Under the pieces are notes generated by a model. The model ran no database searches. It was not told the DNA's origin and saw only the letters and a list, made by a program, of their open reading frames with translations. A program made the position numbers and the translations under genes. From contig VGDE01000002.1 of assembly GCA_016869875.1 (NCBI GenBank), positions 1-57,460 on the forward strand: 57,460 bases of DNA, read 5' to 3'. Source of the DNA: Alphaproteobacteria bacterium. Its GTDB lineage: Bacteria > Pseudomonadota > Alphaproteobacteria > Rhodobacterales > Rhodobacteraceae. This document shows, piece by piece, positions 25,724 through 33,206 of this stretch. Numbering within the stretch: the first letter of the stretch is position 1; each line of letters begins with the position of its first letter.

Positions 25724-27160
25724 CTATTCGTTGGCAATCGTCTTTATTGCATCAATAATAGGCTGAAGAAGGACATGAAGATTATCAACAGGTGTTTGAA
25801 GCGCATTAAGCGATTCTACAAGGGCGGGAGAGAGATTGTCGCTACTGGCAAGCATTTCAGCTGACAGTTCTGCCGCCATCGAACCGGTGGCTCCCACCGG
25901 CAGAGTTACCACGCCTTGGGAAACCGCAATCTCGAACTCCTTTCGCACGCCATCCGCCGGCACGATCCTGCCCTCGACTTCCTTGTTACCAAGAAAGAAC
26001 AAAGCTATGCCCGGTAATGATAGCAATTCCTTGCGGTATCTTTCCCATATAGCAGCTCGCTCTTTGGGATCGGCAATGTCACGTGGAAAAGGCCGAACCT
26101 GAAGGAAATTATCTAGATTGATGTTACGATTGGCGTATGCTTTTTCAATGGCGCCGCTGATCAATGAATTGCCTACGCCAAGCCCGAAGCCGCTTACGAT
26201 CTGGAACTGGTTGTCGATTAGAATTGAGCCGAGGTCGCGGAAGAAGCCATTCACGGCGGTTTCGCCCCACGGATCGAAGTTGCTCGCGCTTCCTGATACA
26301 AAAACCAGTCGCCGCCTATAGTGCTTTTCAATAGTTAGCAGCACCTCAGTAATCTGCTCGAAATCATCTATCTCTAACGCAGTGACATTGTAACGCTTTA
26401 AGTCAGCGACAAAATGACGGTGCCGTGCCTTGGCATAGACAAAATCCTCCTCCGACTTGAAGCTGTCCCGGTGAGGAACTTTCATAAGGCAAAAGTGCTC
26501 ACGCTGCGCATTTTGGTATCGTAGCCTCAGTTGAGACAGAACGTGATCTAAATTAGGATCTGTGAAGCTGAAGCCGATGAACAAGAAAGTCTTGCCGGTA
26601 AGGTCGCCTACCAGGGCGTTTACGAACCCCATGCGCTTATGCCCGTAAGACTCATAGTCGTCGCGAGTGAGCACTGCCTCATTTGGATGCTCAGCATCGC
26701 CGTGCATCTTGTAGACGACAGCATCACGCTTTGGTTTCGTTGTTGGCAACTGACTGTCTACGTGCTTCACGTCTGTGTTCTTACGTGCCCCTTCGAGAGC
26801 CTTTTCAAGCAGCTTGTCGTAGTTCGTGGTCCAGAACGTCTTAATCGGAAGTCTTGCTAGAATTTCGTGGTTCAGTGACGGGCTGGTCATGCTCGGGAAT
26901 GCCGAGATGAGCGCTTCGTTCAAGTGCGCGCGGTTTCCCATCTTGTGGTTGAGAGAGAACTGAGCAAATCTTACAAGATGCTCGCTCTCGCGCTCGATAT
27001 CGAGATCGAGTTCATTGGCGAACGGCGCAAGCAAGGATTTCCAGTTGACGAAGCCGGCCGGAGCAGAAAGACCGGCGCCTGCAAATACCGCTACCGTTCC
27101 GTCGGCCATGTCGCGGGCATATTTTCTGCAGAAAGCGCTCACCGAATTCGAAAGAGCCAT
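25724..27160 (-). CDS. thsA: ThsA NAD+-consuming effector (SIR2-SLOG), Thoeris
   Basis: The 478 residues match ThsA in length and layout. The N-terminal SIR2 domain has AVFAGAGLSAPAG, TFWTTNYDKLLEKA (Asn113) and VVYKMHGD (His153); these are the catalytic Asn and His of NADases of this type. The C-terminal SLOG domain (about 283-478; RLVFVSGSASNFD, IVSGFGLGVGNSLISGAIE, VRKEFEIAVSQGVVTLPVG) binds the signal nucleotide. On activation it destroys NAD+ and stops the infected cell. GGAGGTGAG lies upstream of the ATG. The gene is AT-richer than the plasmid backbone. Confidence 0.92.
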   Translation of the reverse strand: MALSNSVSAFCRKYARDMADGTVAVFAGAGLSAPAGFVNWKSLLAPFANELDLDIERESEHLVRFAQFSLNHKMGNRAHLNEALISAFPSMTSPSLNHEILARLPIKTFWTTNYDKLLEKALEGARKNTDVKHVDSQLPTTKPKRDAVVYKMHGDAEHPNEAVLTRDDYESYGHKRMGFVNALVGDLTGKTFLFIGFSFTDPNLDHVLSQLRLRYQNAQREHFCLMKVPHRDSFKSEEDFVYAKARHRHFVADLKRYNVTALEIDDFEQITEVLLTIEKHYRRRLVFVSGSASNFDPWGETAVNGFFRDLGSILIDNQFQIVSGFGLGVGNSLISGAIEKAYANRNINLDNFLQVRPFPRDIADPKERAAIWERYRKELLSLPGIALFFLGNKEVEGRIVPADGVRKEFEIAVSQGVVTLPVGATGSMAAELSAEMLASSDNLSPALVESLNALQTPVDNLHVLLQPIIDAIKTIANE

Positions 27161-27182
27161 CGAAAACTCACCTCCATATTAG

Positions 27183-27218
27183 AACCTAGTATTACCAATA
27201 AACTGGAAATACTAGGTT
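27183..27218 (-). promoter_or_regulatory. Hairpin in the leader of thsA
   Basis: A perfect 11-bp inverted repeat, AACCTAGTATT (27183-27193) and AATACTAGGTT (27208-27218), with a 14-nt loop, lies between the thsB2 stop and the thsA ribosome site. It could be an operator, an attenuator or an RNA processing site that sets the ThsB:ThsA ratio. No T run follows on the minus strand, so a simple terminator is unlikely. Confidence 0.6.
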
Positions 27219-27289
27219 TTATTATTCAACTGTGTCTAAGGTTGCTTTTGGTATAGTAACGTCACAACTATTTTTTGTTGCACTGCTAC

Positions 27290-27793
27290 TCAAAGCGCGC
27301 CAGCGTATTGCTTGCGGATTTTGATGGCTTCTTCGATCCAATCGCCAATATTATTTGAGATAGACGCGTAGGCTTCTTGGCTTGTGGTGCCGCCTGGAAT
27401 CCAGAGTGATGGAATTCCCGACAGGCTATATCCATTCGCCGTGATGTTAGAGAATGGATTTGATCCTCTTTGGCTTTGCGTTCCATCACTGTGCTTGAGT
27501 TTATTAACATGAATACCAAGCACACCACGCCCATCTTCCCAAGCTTTTTTTATCTCATAATTAATCCATTTTCGGCCAGCTGTACCCGACCCGTTCAGCA
27601 CCACAAGGCAAGACTTTCCCTTCATGTGGGTGTCGATCCAGTTACGAACTGCCTGATCACTTGTGCGCTTCAACTCTTCCCATTTATTAGCACTAGCAAG
27701 GGTTTGTCCATCTAGTGAACCCATATTCCGAACGGTCTGTGTCCGCCAGAAATCGTTATCAAAGTGAAACGAGAAGAAAACTTTCCTGACCAT
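27290..27793 (-). CDS. Second ThsB, TIR-like (DUF1863/MTH538 type)
   Basis: The 167 residues start at ATG 27793 (AGGAG upstream). The fold markers of the DUF1863 TIR-like group are present: VRKVFFSFHFDNDFWRTQTV at the start, SDQAVRNWIDTHMKGKSCLV and RKWINYEIKKAWEDGRGVLG, with Glu80 in the position of the Thoeris catalytic Glu. This type resembles the ThsB of Bacillus cereus. It is the first gene of the minus-strand locus, before thsA and the other TIR gene. A dyad GTAAGG/CCTTAC (27849-27866) lies upstream. Confidence 0.87.
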   Translation of the reverse strand: MVRKVFFSFHFDNDFWRTQTVRNMGSLDGQTLASANKWEELKRTSDQAVRNWIDTHMKGKSCLVVLNGSGTAGRKWINYEIKKAWEDGRGVLGIHVNKLKHSDGTQSQRGSNPFSNITANGYSLSGIPSLWIPGGTTSQEAYASISNNIGDWIEEAIKIRKQYAGAL

Positions 27794-28493
27794 ACATTCC
27801 AGCTCCTGTTGACACGTCAATTGATGATAGTTGCTTGGGCAAAATATCGTAAGGCCATTACCTTACTATATAGATTACTTTACTCAAGCCGCGGCTATGA
27901 AATAGGCTTCTAGATTTATGCGTTATATAGTTTTAGCGCTTCCTGCGACGGACATCAACCAGACCGCCTACATTGTCTCAAGGCAAATTTTTTCTGCGTG
28001 TGAGCCTCCGTCATTTTTGGTCGGAAGGTACCATTTTGGCTTCTGGTCCGTGTTGCAACTGCGAACGGCCTTACGTGCTACTGCATGCCCTACGTTGGCA
28101 GTGCGATCTTTGCGTCGATTCTTTGACCCACGCTGAACGTCCGGTCCCACCTCTCAGTCGCTTGCGCTGCGGCTGAAAGAGGATATTTGCGGGAGAGAGG
28201 AAGGATAATGTCCAAGGAGGACGTCTATCGTGGAAACCACATGTAGGCGGGCCATGGCCCATCCAGAAAACCGTGACTCGCAGCGAGTTCCAGAAAAGGC
28301 AGGCTTCATCCTTACAAGGACGCTCCCGGAGTGCACGCCGCTGTTCTATCGCCGGAGCTGCGACTAACTGCTACGGGCCCTTTGCGTCAATGCGGCGGCA
28401 AACGTTGAACGTCTGCTTCGGTCACGCTGGTACGACTTTTTCCCTGAGAAGCAGAACCTCTGACAGAAAAGGCAAATCTTTCTGCTTCTGAAC
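27794..28493. other. 700-bp region between Thoeris and the repeat, no supported gene
   Basis: The first 100 bp should hold the Thoeris promoter (AT-rich, with the GTAAGG/CCTTAC dyad at 27849-27866). The rest is composed of short frames on both strands that read like decayed coding DNA (RRIDAKGPVAVSRSSGDRTA and QRIDAKIALPT on the minus strand). It ends abruptly at the repeat start (28494). Confidence 0.5.
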
Positions 28494-29464
28494 ATGGGCG
28501 GGGGGTCAGGCGAGGAAGCGCGAAGCGCGCCCCTCTCCTGAACCCTTGCCTCCCGGCGAGGGCAGGGGGGGAACCGCCGCAATGGGAAAATCAAATGGAC
28601 AAGGGGGTGGTGCGGCCCGCAGCCGAAGGCGAGGACACGGCCCCGCAGGACGTGCAACATTTTCCTGTTGCGGTGGGGGACCAGCGGTCCACAAACGGAC
28701 AGGCGCGCAGCGCTTGGCCCAACAAGGGCAGGGGGCGTTTGGCTTGTCCAAATCCCCCCGGCGTCTCGATCGCCGCGCCTCGCGCGGGGATCTCGCTATT
28801 CTGAAAAAGGTCGCGGTTGCTCTGTGCCGCAGCTGCCCCAAACCACACCCGGTTGCCCACAGGCCCTTGCTCGATCCTTGACGTCTCGCGCGGGCCTGCT
28901 CTGTTCCTCCGGCAATCCTACCTTGGCGCGCGCAATGGCTTGTGTCCAAGCTCTCGGATGTGCCGTCTCAGGGCGCGGACTGTGGGATAAAGGTGGTCCT
29001 TCGCAACGAGTCGTGTTGCTTCTTGTTCTGTCGCACCGTCGGCCATTAAGATCGCCTTGAGCTGCTTGGTCAACCTGGCGATGCTTTCTGCCCGTATTGT
29101 GCCGGGGCGAACTGCCGCTGGAATATGGGGAGACTGTTGTTTCATAGGATCGTTTGGTGTGCGCGATGAACGATTGCAGGCGTAAATTTTCGAGCCGCAT
29201 AACGCAGATCATCTCCTAACAGCGCCTCCCTTCCAAGGCCGTTTTATCGCGCGACTGGACAACCAAGTACGCGCCTTGCGTCAGCGGTCCCGCCCGGAAG
29301 GGGCGAGATGGGCGGGGCAGGGCGCCCAGGACCGGTGTGCGGGGGGATGGCTCGGGACGAGACATTCAACCGTGCAGCGTAGCCGGGCGCATCGCCCCGA
29401 CCAGCTCGGGTGGAGGCCGGTGCAGCCGGCCGGAACCGGGGGCGCGGCCCGATAGGGGACGCCC
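28494..29464 (+). repeat. Direct repeat, second long copy with a 0.32-kb insert
   Basis: 28494-28901 matches 4074-4481 with about five differences. About 320 bp of unrelated sequence (roughly 28903-29225) follows, then 29226-29464 matches 4493-4731 more loosely at first and almost exactly towards the end. Same orientation as the first copy. The insert contains a 75-aa frame (28918-29145). Confidence 0.9.
28918..29145 (-). CDS. 75-aa hypothetical protein within the repeat insert
   Basis: The frame begins MKQQSPHIPAAVRPGTIRAE and continues with a helical, charged stretch (SIARLTKQLKAILMADGATE, then VRALRRHIRELGH). It fills the part of the second repeat copy that is absent from the first. The ribosome site is poor. 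The composition is protein-like, and it may be the C-terminal part of a larger lost gene. No family was recognised. Confidence 0.35.
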   Translation of the reverse strand: MKQQSPHIPAAVRPGTIRAESIARLTKQLKAILMADGATEQEATRLVAKDHLYPTVRALRRHIRELGHKPLRAPR

Positions 29465-29471
29465 AAGTTGG

Positions 29472-29675
29472 CTATAGAAACAATGCTGAAACCTGCATCA
29501 GCAAACCTAAGCCGCAAAGAATAAAAAAAGCCGTCCAGAACCCGCCGCCCCTATTTGGCTCGCTGCTGACAGCTGTATTTTCATCTTCAGGAATAGTTTC
29601 AATTGGCCCAAGACATGCGGGACAAACAACTGGCCCGAATGCATCCATGCCACATCGTGAGCATTTCATTTTCAT
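29472..29675 (-). CDS. 67-aa zinc-ribbon plus one-TM protein
   Basis: The sequence begins MKMKCSRCGMDAFGPVVCPA, with CxxC and CPAC forming a small zinc ribbon, then an acidic linker (ETIPEDENTAVSS) and a C-terminal membrane helix (WTAFFILCGLGLLMQVSAL). AGGAGG is 9 bases before the ATG at 29675. It is downstream of the 109-aa membrane protein on the same strand, and its stop is 8 bp from the repeat end. No function is known. Confidence 0.7.
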   Translation of the reverse strand: MKMKCSRCGMDAFGPVVCPACLGPIETIPEDENTAVSSEPNRGGGFWTAFFILCGLGLLMQVSALFL

Positions 29676-29723
29676 CTTCGAAGCCTCCTAGAATATTATT
29701 AGTTATTCATATGAAAAATCTTG

Positions 29724-30053
29724 CTATCGCTCAGCACGAATACCTTTGCTTTTAGAAACTCCACTACCGACAAGCGGTTCGCGTTTGCTATCTGCATTGA
29801 TATAAGCCTTCATTGTATCGACCAGTTCCCTGCTCGAAATAGCAGTATCTAAAATCGCGCTTCCCATTTGCGCTGCTGCGATGATGGCAATACCATTGAT
29901 CACCAGCGCGCCCGCCAAAAGATAGTTTACAAAGCTACCATTGTTTATATTGTATTGCATTATTGCTGTTATAATCGCGATAATTATCAGCAATACCCCA
30001 GCTATGCTGGCAAGCTCCATTGTAAACTTTGCTATCGAATAGCGTGGTATCAT
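29724..30053 (-). CDS. 109-aa two-TM membrane protein
   Basis: Two hydrophobic segments (about 12-32, MELASIAGVLLIIIAIITAI, and about 42-65, NYLLAGALVINGIAIIAAAQ) are followed by a charged helical tail (ISSRELVDTMKAYINADSKR). GAGGGAAG lies before the ATG. It forms a two-gene operon with the zinc-ribbon protein. The 2-TM-plus-tail layout is like that of small immunity effectors, but no family match was recognised. Confidence 0.7.
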   Translation of the reverse strand: MIPRYSIAKFTMELASIAGVLLIIIAIITAIMQYNINNGSFVNYLLAGALVINGIAIIAAAQMGSAILDTAISSRELVDTMKAYINADSKREPLVGSGVSKSKGIRAER

Positions 30054-30095
30054 ATTCTTCCCTCACCCCTGTCCCGTTAGCAGCTTCTTGCAAGG

Positions 30096-30125
30096 GTATA
30101 TCCTATTTAATATATTCGGATATAC
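30096..30125 (+). promoter_or_regulatory. Operator palindrome upstream of vapB
   Basis: GTATATCC (30096-30103) and GGATATAC (30118-30125) form a perfect 8-bp inverted repeat with a 14-bp AT-rich spacer that can hold a -10. It ends 17 bp before the vapB ATG; antitoxin autorepression is the likely use. Confidence 0.6.
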
Positions 30126-30141
30126 ATTTAAGGATAGACCA

Positions 30142-30387
30142 ATGACCATCCTCATCAAAGGCGATGAAATCGACGATCTTGTTGCGAAATATTGCGCGAT
30201 AACAGGGGTTAAGAACAAGAGTGAAGCAGTCCGTCAGGCACTTGCTGCGCAAATTTCCGTCCTTTCTGCAAAGGAAAGTTTGGCTGACCGGATCGCCGCG
30301 ATCCAGAGCCGCGCAGCGGCTTCTGGCATCGTGGCCGATGGCGGCGACGATAAGGCGTTCATGGATGCGATGTGGGGTGAGGACTGA
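30142..30387 (+). CDS. vapB: VapB-type antitoxin (Rv0623/PSK-like)
   Basis: The 81 residues from ATG 30142 (AAGGATAG upstream) begin MTILIKGDEIDDLVAKYCAI, then VKNKSEAVRQALAAQI, a typical VapB of the short PSK class, and a C-terminal toxin-wrapping part with DDKAFMDAMWGED. It overlaps the vapC start (TGATG). The toxin gene is cut after about 20 codons, so the antitoxin is now an orphan. Confidence 0.82.
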   Translation: MTILIKGDEIDDLVAKYCAITGVKNKSEAVRQALAAQISVLSAKESLADRIAAIQSRAAASGIVADGGDDKAFMDAMWGED

Positions 30388-30446
30388 TGTTCATCGACAC
30401 GAGTGCGCTGGTGGCCGTGCTGAAGAATGAACCCGAAGCACCAGAG
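30387..30446 (+). pseudogene. vapC: vapC toxin, truncated by the IS element
   Basis: The reading frame MFIDTSALVAVLKNEPEAPE is the start of a PIN-domain toxin, with the first catalytic Asp in FIDTSAL. After about codon 20 the sequence becomes the left end of the IS3-family element, and the frame stops at about 30475. The other three-quarters of vapC are not found at the right end of the element, so a deletion accompanied the insertion. Confidence 0.85.
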
Positions 30447-30506
30447 GTGGTCGCAGGATTTCGGACCAGTTGCTAAGCTTTGGCGATTGACGAAGGACTG
30501 ATCCGC

Positions 30507-30815
30507 ATGACGAAACGGAAGCGCTGTTCGGCCGAGTTCAAGGCGAAGGTGGCTCTGGAAGCGATCCGCGAGGAACTGACGACGGCCGAACTGGCCAAGA
30601 AGTATGACATCCACCCCACCATGATCACGGTCTGGAAGAGAACCGCGACCCTGAACATGGCCTCGGCCTTTGACGGCAAGAACGCTGCTGAGAAGACGAT
30701 TTCCGATCAGGAGGTCGAGAAGCTGCATGCCAAGATCGGCCAGCTGGTTGTGGAACGGGATTTTTTGTCCGCAGCCTCCAATCTCATCCTCGGGACTGGA
30801 GGCAAAAAGCGGTGA
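30507..30815 (+). CDS. IS3-family transposase OrfA
   Basis: The 102 residues have the Tnp_1 helix-turn-helix: MTKRKRCSAEFKAKVALEAI, then LTTAELAKKYDIHPTMITVW. A leucine-zipper-like helix (EVEKLHAKIGQLVVERDFL) follows. OrfA binds the IS ends and, by frameshifting, makes the OrfAB transposase. Its stop overlaps a GTG that opens orfB. It appears intact, but orfB is not, so the element cannot move on its own. Confidence 0.9.
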   Translation: MTKRKRCSAEFKAKVALEAIREELTTAELAKKYDIHPTMITVWKRTATLNMASAFDGKNAAEKTISDQEVEKLHAKIGQLVVERDFLSAASNLILGTGGKKR

Positions 30816-31602
30816 AGCAGGACCACCCTGATCTCAGCCTCCGGCGGCAATGCAGCCTGCTGTCGCTGGTGCGCTCCAGCCTTTATTGACCTGCCACGCG
30901 GCGAAAGTGCCGAGATCTTGGCGTTCATGGCCATCATCGATCGGCAGTTCCTCGAGACGCCATGGTATGGTTCACGGCAAATGGCCCGCCATATGCAACG
31001 CGGGGGACATCGATGTGGGCGCCATCGGGCCCGCCGGCTGATGAAGCTCATGCGACTTGTGCCGATCTATCAGGAGCCCAAGACCAGCAAGAAGCATCCA
31101 GGGCACAAGATTTACCCTTACCTTCTCAGGGGCCTGTCCATCACCCGCCCCAATCAGGTCTGGTGCACCGATATCAGCTACATCCCCATGCGCCGGGGGT
31201 TCCTCTATCTGGTGGCGATCATGGACTGGCACAGCCGCAAGGTGCTCAGCTGGCGGCTGTCGAACTCCATGGACGCGCGCTTTTGCGTCGAGGCCCTGAA
31301 GGAGGCACTGGCCAAATACGGGCCGCCCGGGATCTGCAACTCTGATCAAGGTCCCAATTCACCAGCACCGAGTTCACCCAGGTGCTGCTGGATGCAAAGG
31401 TGAAGATCTCCATGGATGGCCGCGGTCGCTGAAATGCGAATGCGTCTACCTGAACGCCTTCGAGGCCGGGTCCGAGGCCCGCAGGGGGATCGGCGCCTGG
31501 ATCAGCTGTTACAACGAAAAACGTCCGCACTCATCGCACGGGTTGCTGACGCCAGATGAGGCCTATGATACCGCCAACCAGAACCTGAAAGCCGCCGCCT
31601 GA
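30812..31602 (+). pseudogene. IS3-family transposase OrfB, broken
   Basis: DDE integrase segments are readable in different frames: MKQDHPDLSLRRQ, VWCTDISYIPMRRGFLYLVA (first Asp), GPPGICNSDQG (second Asp), and CYNEKRPHSSHGLLTPDEAY near the end. Frame changes occur near 30880 (stop after SSLY), near 31350 (one base lost in the DQGSQF region) and near 31425, where about a dozen codons including the final Glu region are missing. It is therefore inactive. Confidence 0.88.
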
Positions 31603-31663
31603 CATGAAACCCATGCCAGAGCTTAGCGAAGCGGCAAACTGGTCGAAAAACCCGGACCACCTC

Positions 31664-31882
31664 TGCATGAAGCTGAGTGTAGGCAGCCTCAATAGTGTCA
31701 CGCGAAACACCAAGCGAAGCTGCAAGCGCACGCGATGCCGGCAACGGTTTGCCCGTTCCGAGGGCGCCATCTAGGATTAACTGCCGAATTGCTCGCTGTA
31801 TGCGTGCATGAAGGGGCATTGCAGCATGAGCGGGATGCGCAACCCATGCCTTCACAGACTCCAGTTGTGAGTGTTTGAACAA
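31664..31882 (-). pseudogene. MocR/GntR-type regulator, N-terminal fragment
   Basis: The first 73 residues are a GntR winged helix: PLHARIQRAIRQLILDGALG, LPASRALAASLGVSRDTIEA and AYTQLHAE, after which the frame runs into the IS right end. MocR proteins continue with a 350-residue aminotransferase-like domain; none is present. The gene is cut at the same point where the IS begins. Confidence 0.8.
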
Positions 31883-32136
31883 TGGTCAGAGCCTTGGAAT
31901 AAGTCGACTAAGATCAGGCCAGCTCGTTGTAATCTTTAAACGCTTCATGAAACGCTTCCTTTCGCGGAACGGTCTTGCATCGCCCTCCGGCCGCAATAGG
32001 CTGTTGTTCACAGCCACTGCAACGGTGCCGCTAGAGCTAGAGGTTGCGTTTGTGTCCCACGATCTCTTTCGGCCCCTTCTCTACGATCTGGAACCGCCGC
32101 AAGGGCGCGTAAGCGACCTGGTGCGTGGCACCCACT
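31883..32136. other. 254-bp gap with no supported gene
   Basis: It should hold the upstream region of the MocR fragment and the 3' flank of the replication-type gene. A plus-strand frame (31875-32165) has no family resemblance and no ribosome site. Confidence 0.4.
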
Positions 32137-32889
32137 TCATCTTCCAGCATAAGAGAAAGAGGTAGATTGGGATTCAGTCCGCTTGGCAGACTCGCGTAAT
32201 TCTATGGCTTTTCCCAACTGAGCCAGAGCTTTTCCGAGAGGCGAGTCGCCGCACTGGAAGGTGGCGTAGCCGCCAAGATCCAGTGCCGCCTTATACTCGG
32301 CTTCCATTGCAGCCCGATCAGCCCGCTCCACTCCCTCATCGTCTGGCAAAGCGGGACGGCCTGCCCACCGCCCGAGAAGCGCCAGAGCGCGCTTTGGCGC
32401 GGACAGGCGATAAGCGTTGCTGACCTGCCGAACCTGCGGCCCACGGCCTTCATTGGGTGTCGGTTCGAACCGCCGCAGCCAATCCAGAAAGCCGTGATCG
32501 CGCAGCGCCTTCAACGCTCGCACAACGGCATCCCGCGACCGGCGCAGCTTGTTGGTGATCCAATCAAGCGAAGGGTCCAACCGGCCCGTCTTGAAGCTGA
32601 CCAGGTTTCCGAACAAGTCCAGAACTTCCAAGGCGATTGCTCCCAGTGGGCCATTGCGGTGCCCAGGCTGGCGCCCTGTCAGCTCATATCGCTTGGCTGC
32701 CTTGATGATCTTCTGAACCTCCTGGCGTGACGTGCTGCGCCAGAAAGAAGACTCGCACGATCCTGCGCGGAGGGAATTTCGGTGGATGGGTTTTCGGCCT
32801 GCTGTGCGTTCTTCGACGCAAGCGCCCGCAATCACGCCGCCAAGGCGCTTGAAAAAGGTGCCGCGTGTCGCGGCTGTGGTCGTCGGCAT
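32137..32889 (-). CDS. Winged-helix plasmid protein, possible replication initiator
   Basis: The 250 residues start at ATG 32889 (GAGGAGCAG upstream). After a basic head there is a helical DNA-binding region: RHGNGPLGAIALEVLDL-like segment (GPLGAIALEVLDLFGNLVSF), DWITNKLRRSRDAVVRALKA and LRDHGFLDWLRRFEP, which reads as a winged helix as in plasmid Rep proteins. It resembles proteins often annotated as replication protein A on alphaproteobacterial plasmids, but I cannot confirm that. A short plus-strand transcript unit may run antisense to its leader (terminator at 33064). Confidence 0.5.
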   Translation of the reverse strand: MPTTTAATRGTFFKRLGGVIAGACVEERTAGRKPIHRNSLRAGSCESSFWRSTSRQEVQKIIKAAKRYELTGRQPGHRNGPLGAIALEVLDLFGNLVSFKTGRLDPSLDWITNKLRRSRDAVVRALKALRDHGFLDWLRRFEPTPNEGRGPQVRQVSNAYRLSAPKRALALLGRWAGRPALPDDEGVERADRAAMEAEYKAALDLGGYATFQCGDSPLGKALAQLGKAIELRESAKRTESQSTSFSYAGR

Positions 32890-33063
32890 GTGCTGCTCCT
32901 CGAAATCAAGAAGCGCGGTGTCCGCAGGCAAGCCTCATCTGTTCGCACAGATGCGCTTTTTGCTCTTGATTTTCGGGGATGGGGAGATAACTATAGCAGG
33001 TGAAATAGTTCGCTAATTCAGGTCGCCAAACCTGTGTTATCAATCCCAAGCCCCCTCGTGCGG

Positions 33064-33086
33064 ACCCCCGCGCGGGGGGTTTCCTT
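33064..33086 (+). terminator. Plus-strand terminator
   Basis: ACCCCCG and CGGGGGG, together with the nearby T-rich TTTCCTTTT, form a terminator of plus-strand orientation. No plus-strand gene ends here, so it may end a short RNA transcribed away from the leader of the 32137-32889 gene. Confidence 0.55.
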
Positions 33087-33206
33087 TTGGGCTGGTGGTC
33101 TATCTGATTCTGCTCGTCCCTTTCCCTTTTGCGGGCATTTTGCCGAACACCTTACGCGTGCAAGGGGTTAGCGGCAATTCTTTGTGTAGCCTGTCGAGCA
33201 GAAGCA

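Larger units (their letters stand above)
30444..31663 (+). mobile_element. IS3-family insertion sequence (decayed)
   Basis: The ends match as GAGGTGGTC...GACCAG on the left (30444 on) and its inverse GACCACCTC at 31655-31663 on the right, with imperfect inner repeats (TTTCGGACCAGTT versus TTTTTCGACCAGTT). The length is about 1.2 kb, with orfA and a broken orfB in the IS3 layout. The left flank is vapC and the right flank is a MocR-type gene, so there is no target duplication and the junction is not a simple insertion. Confidence 0.85.
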
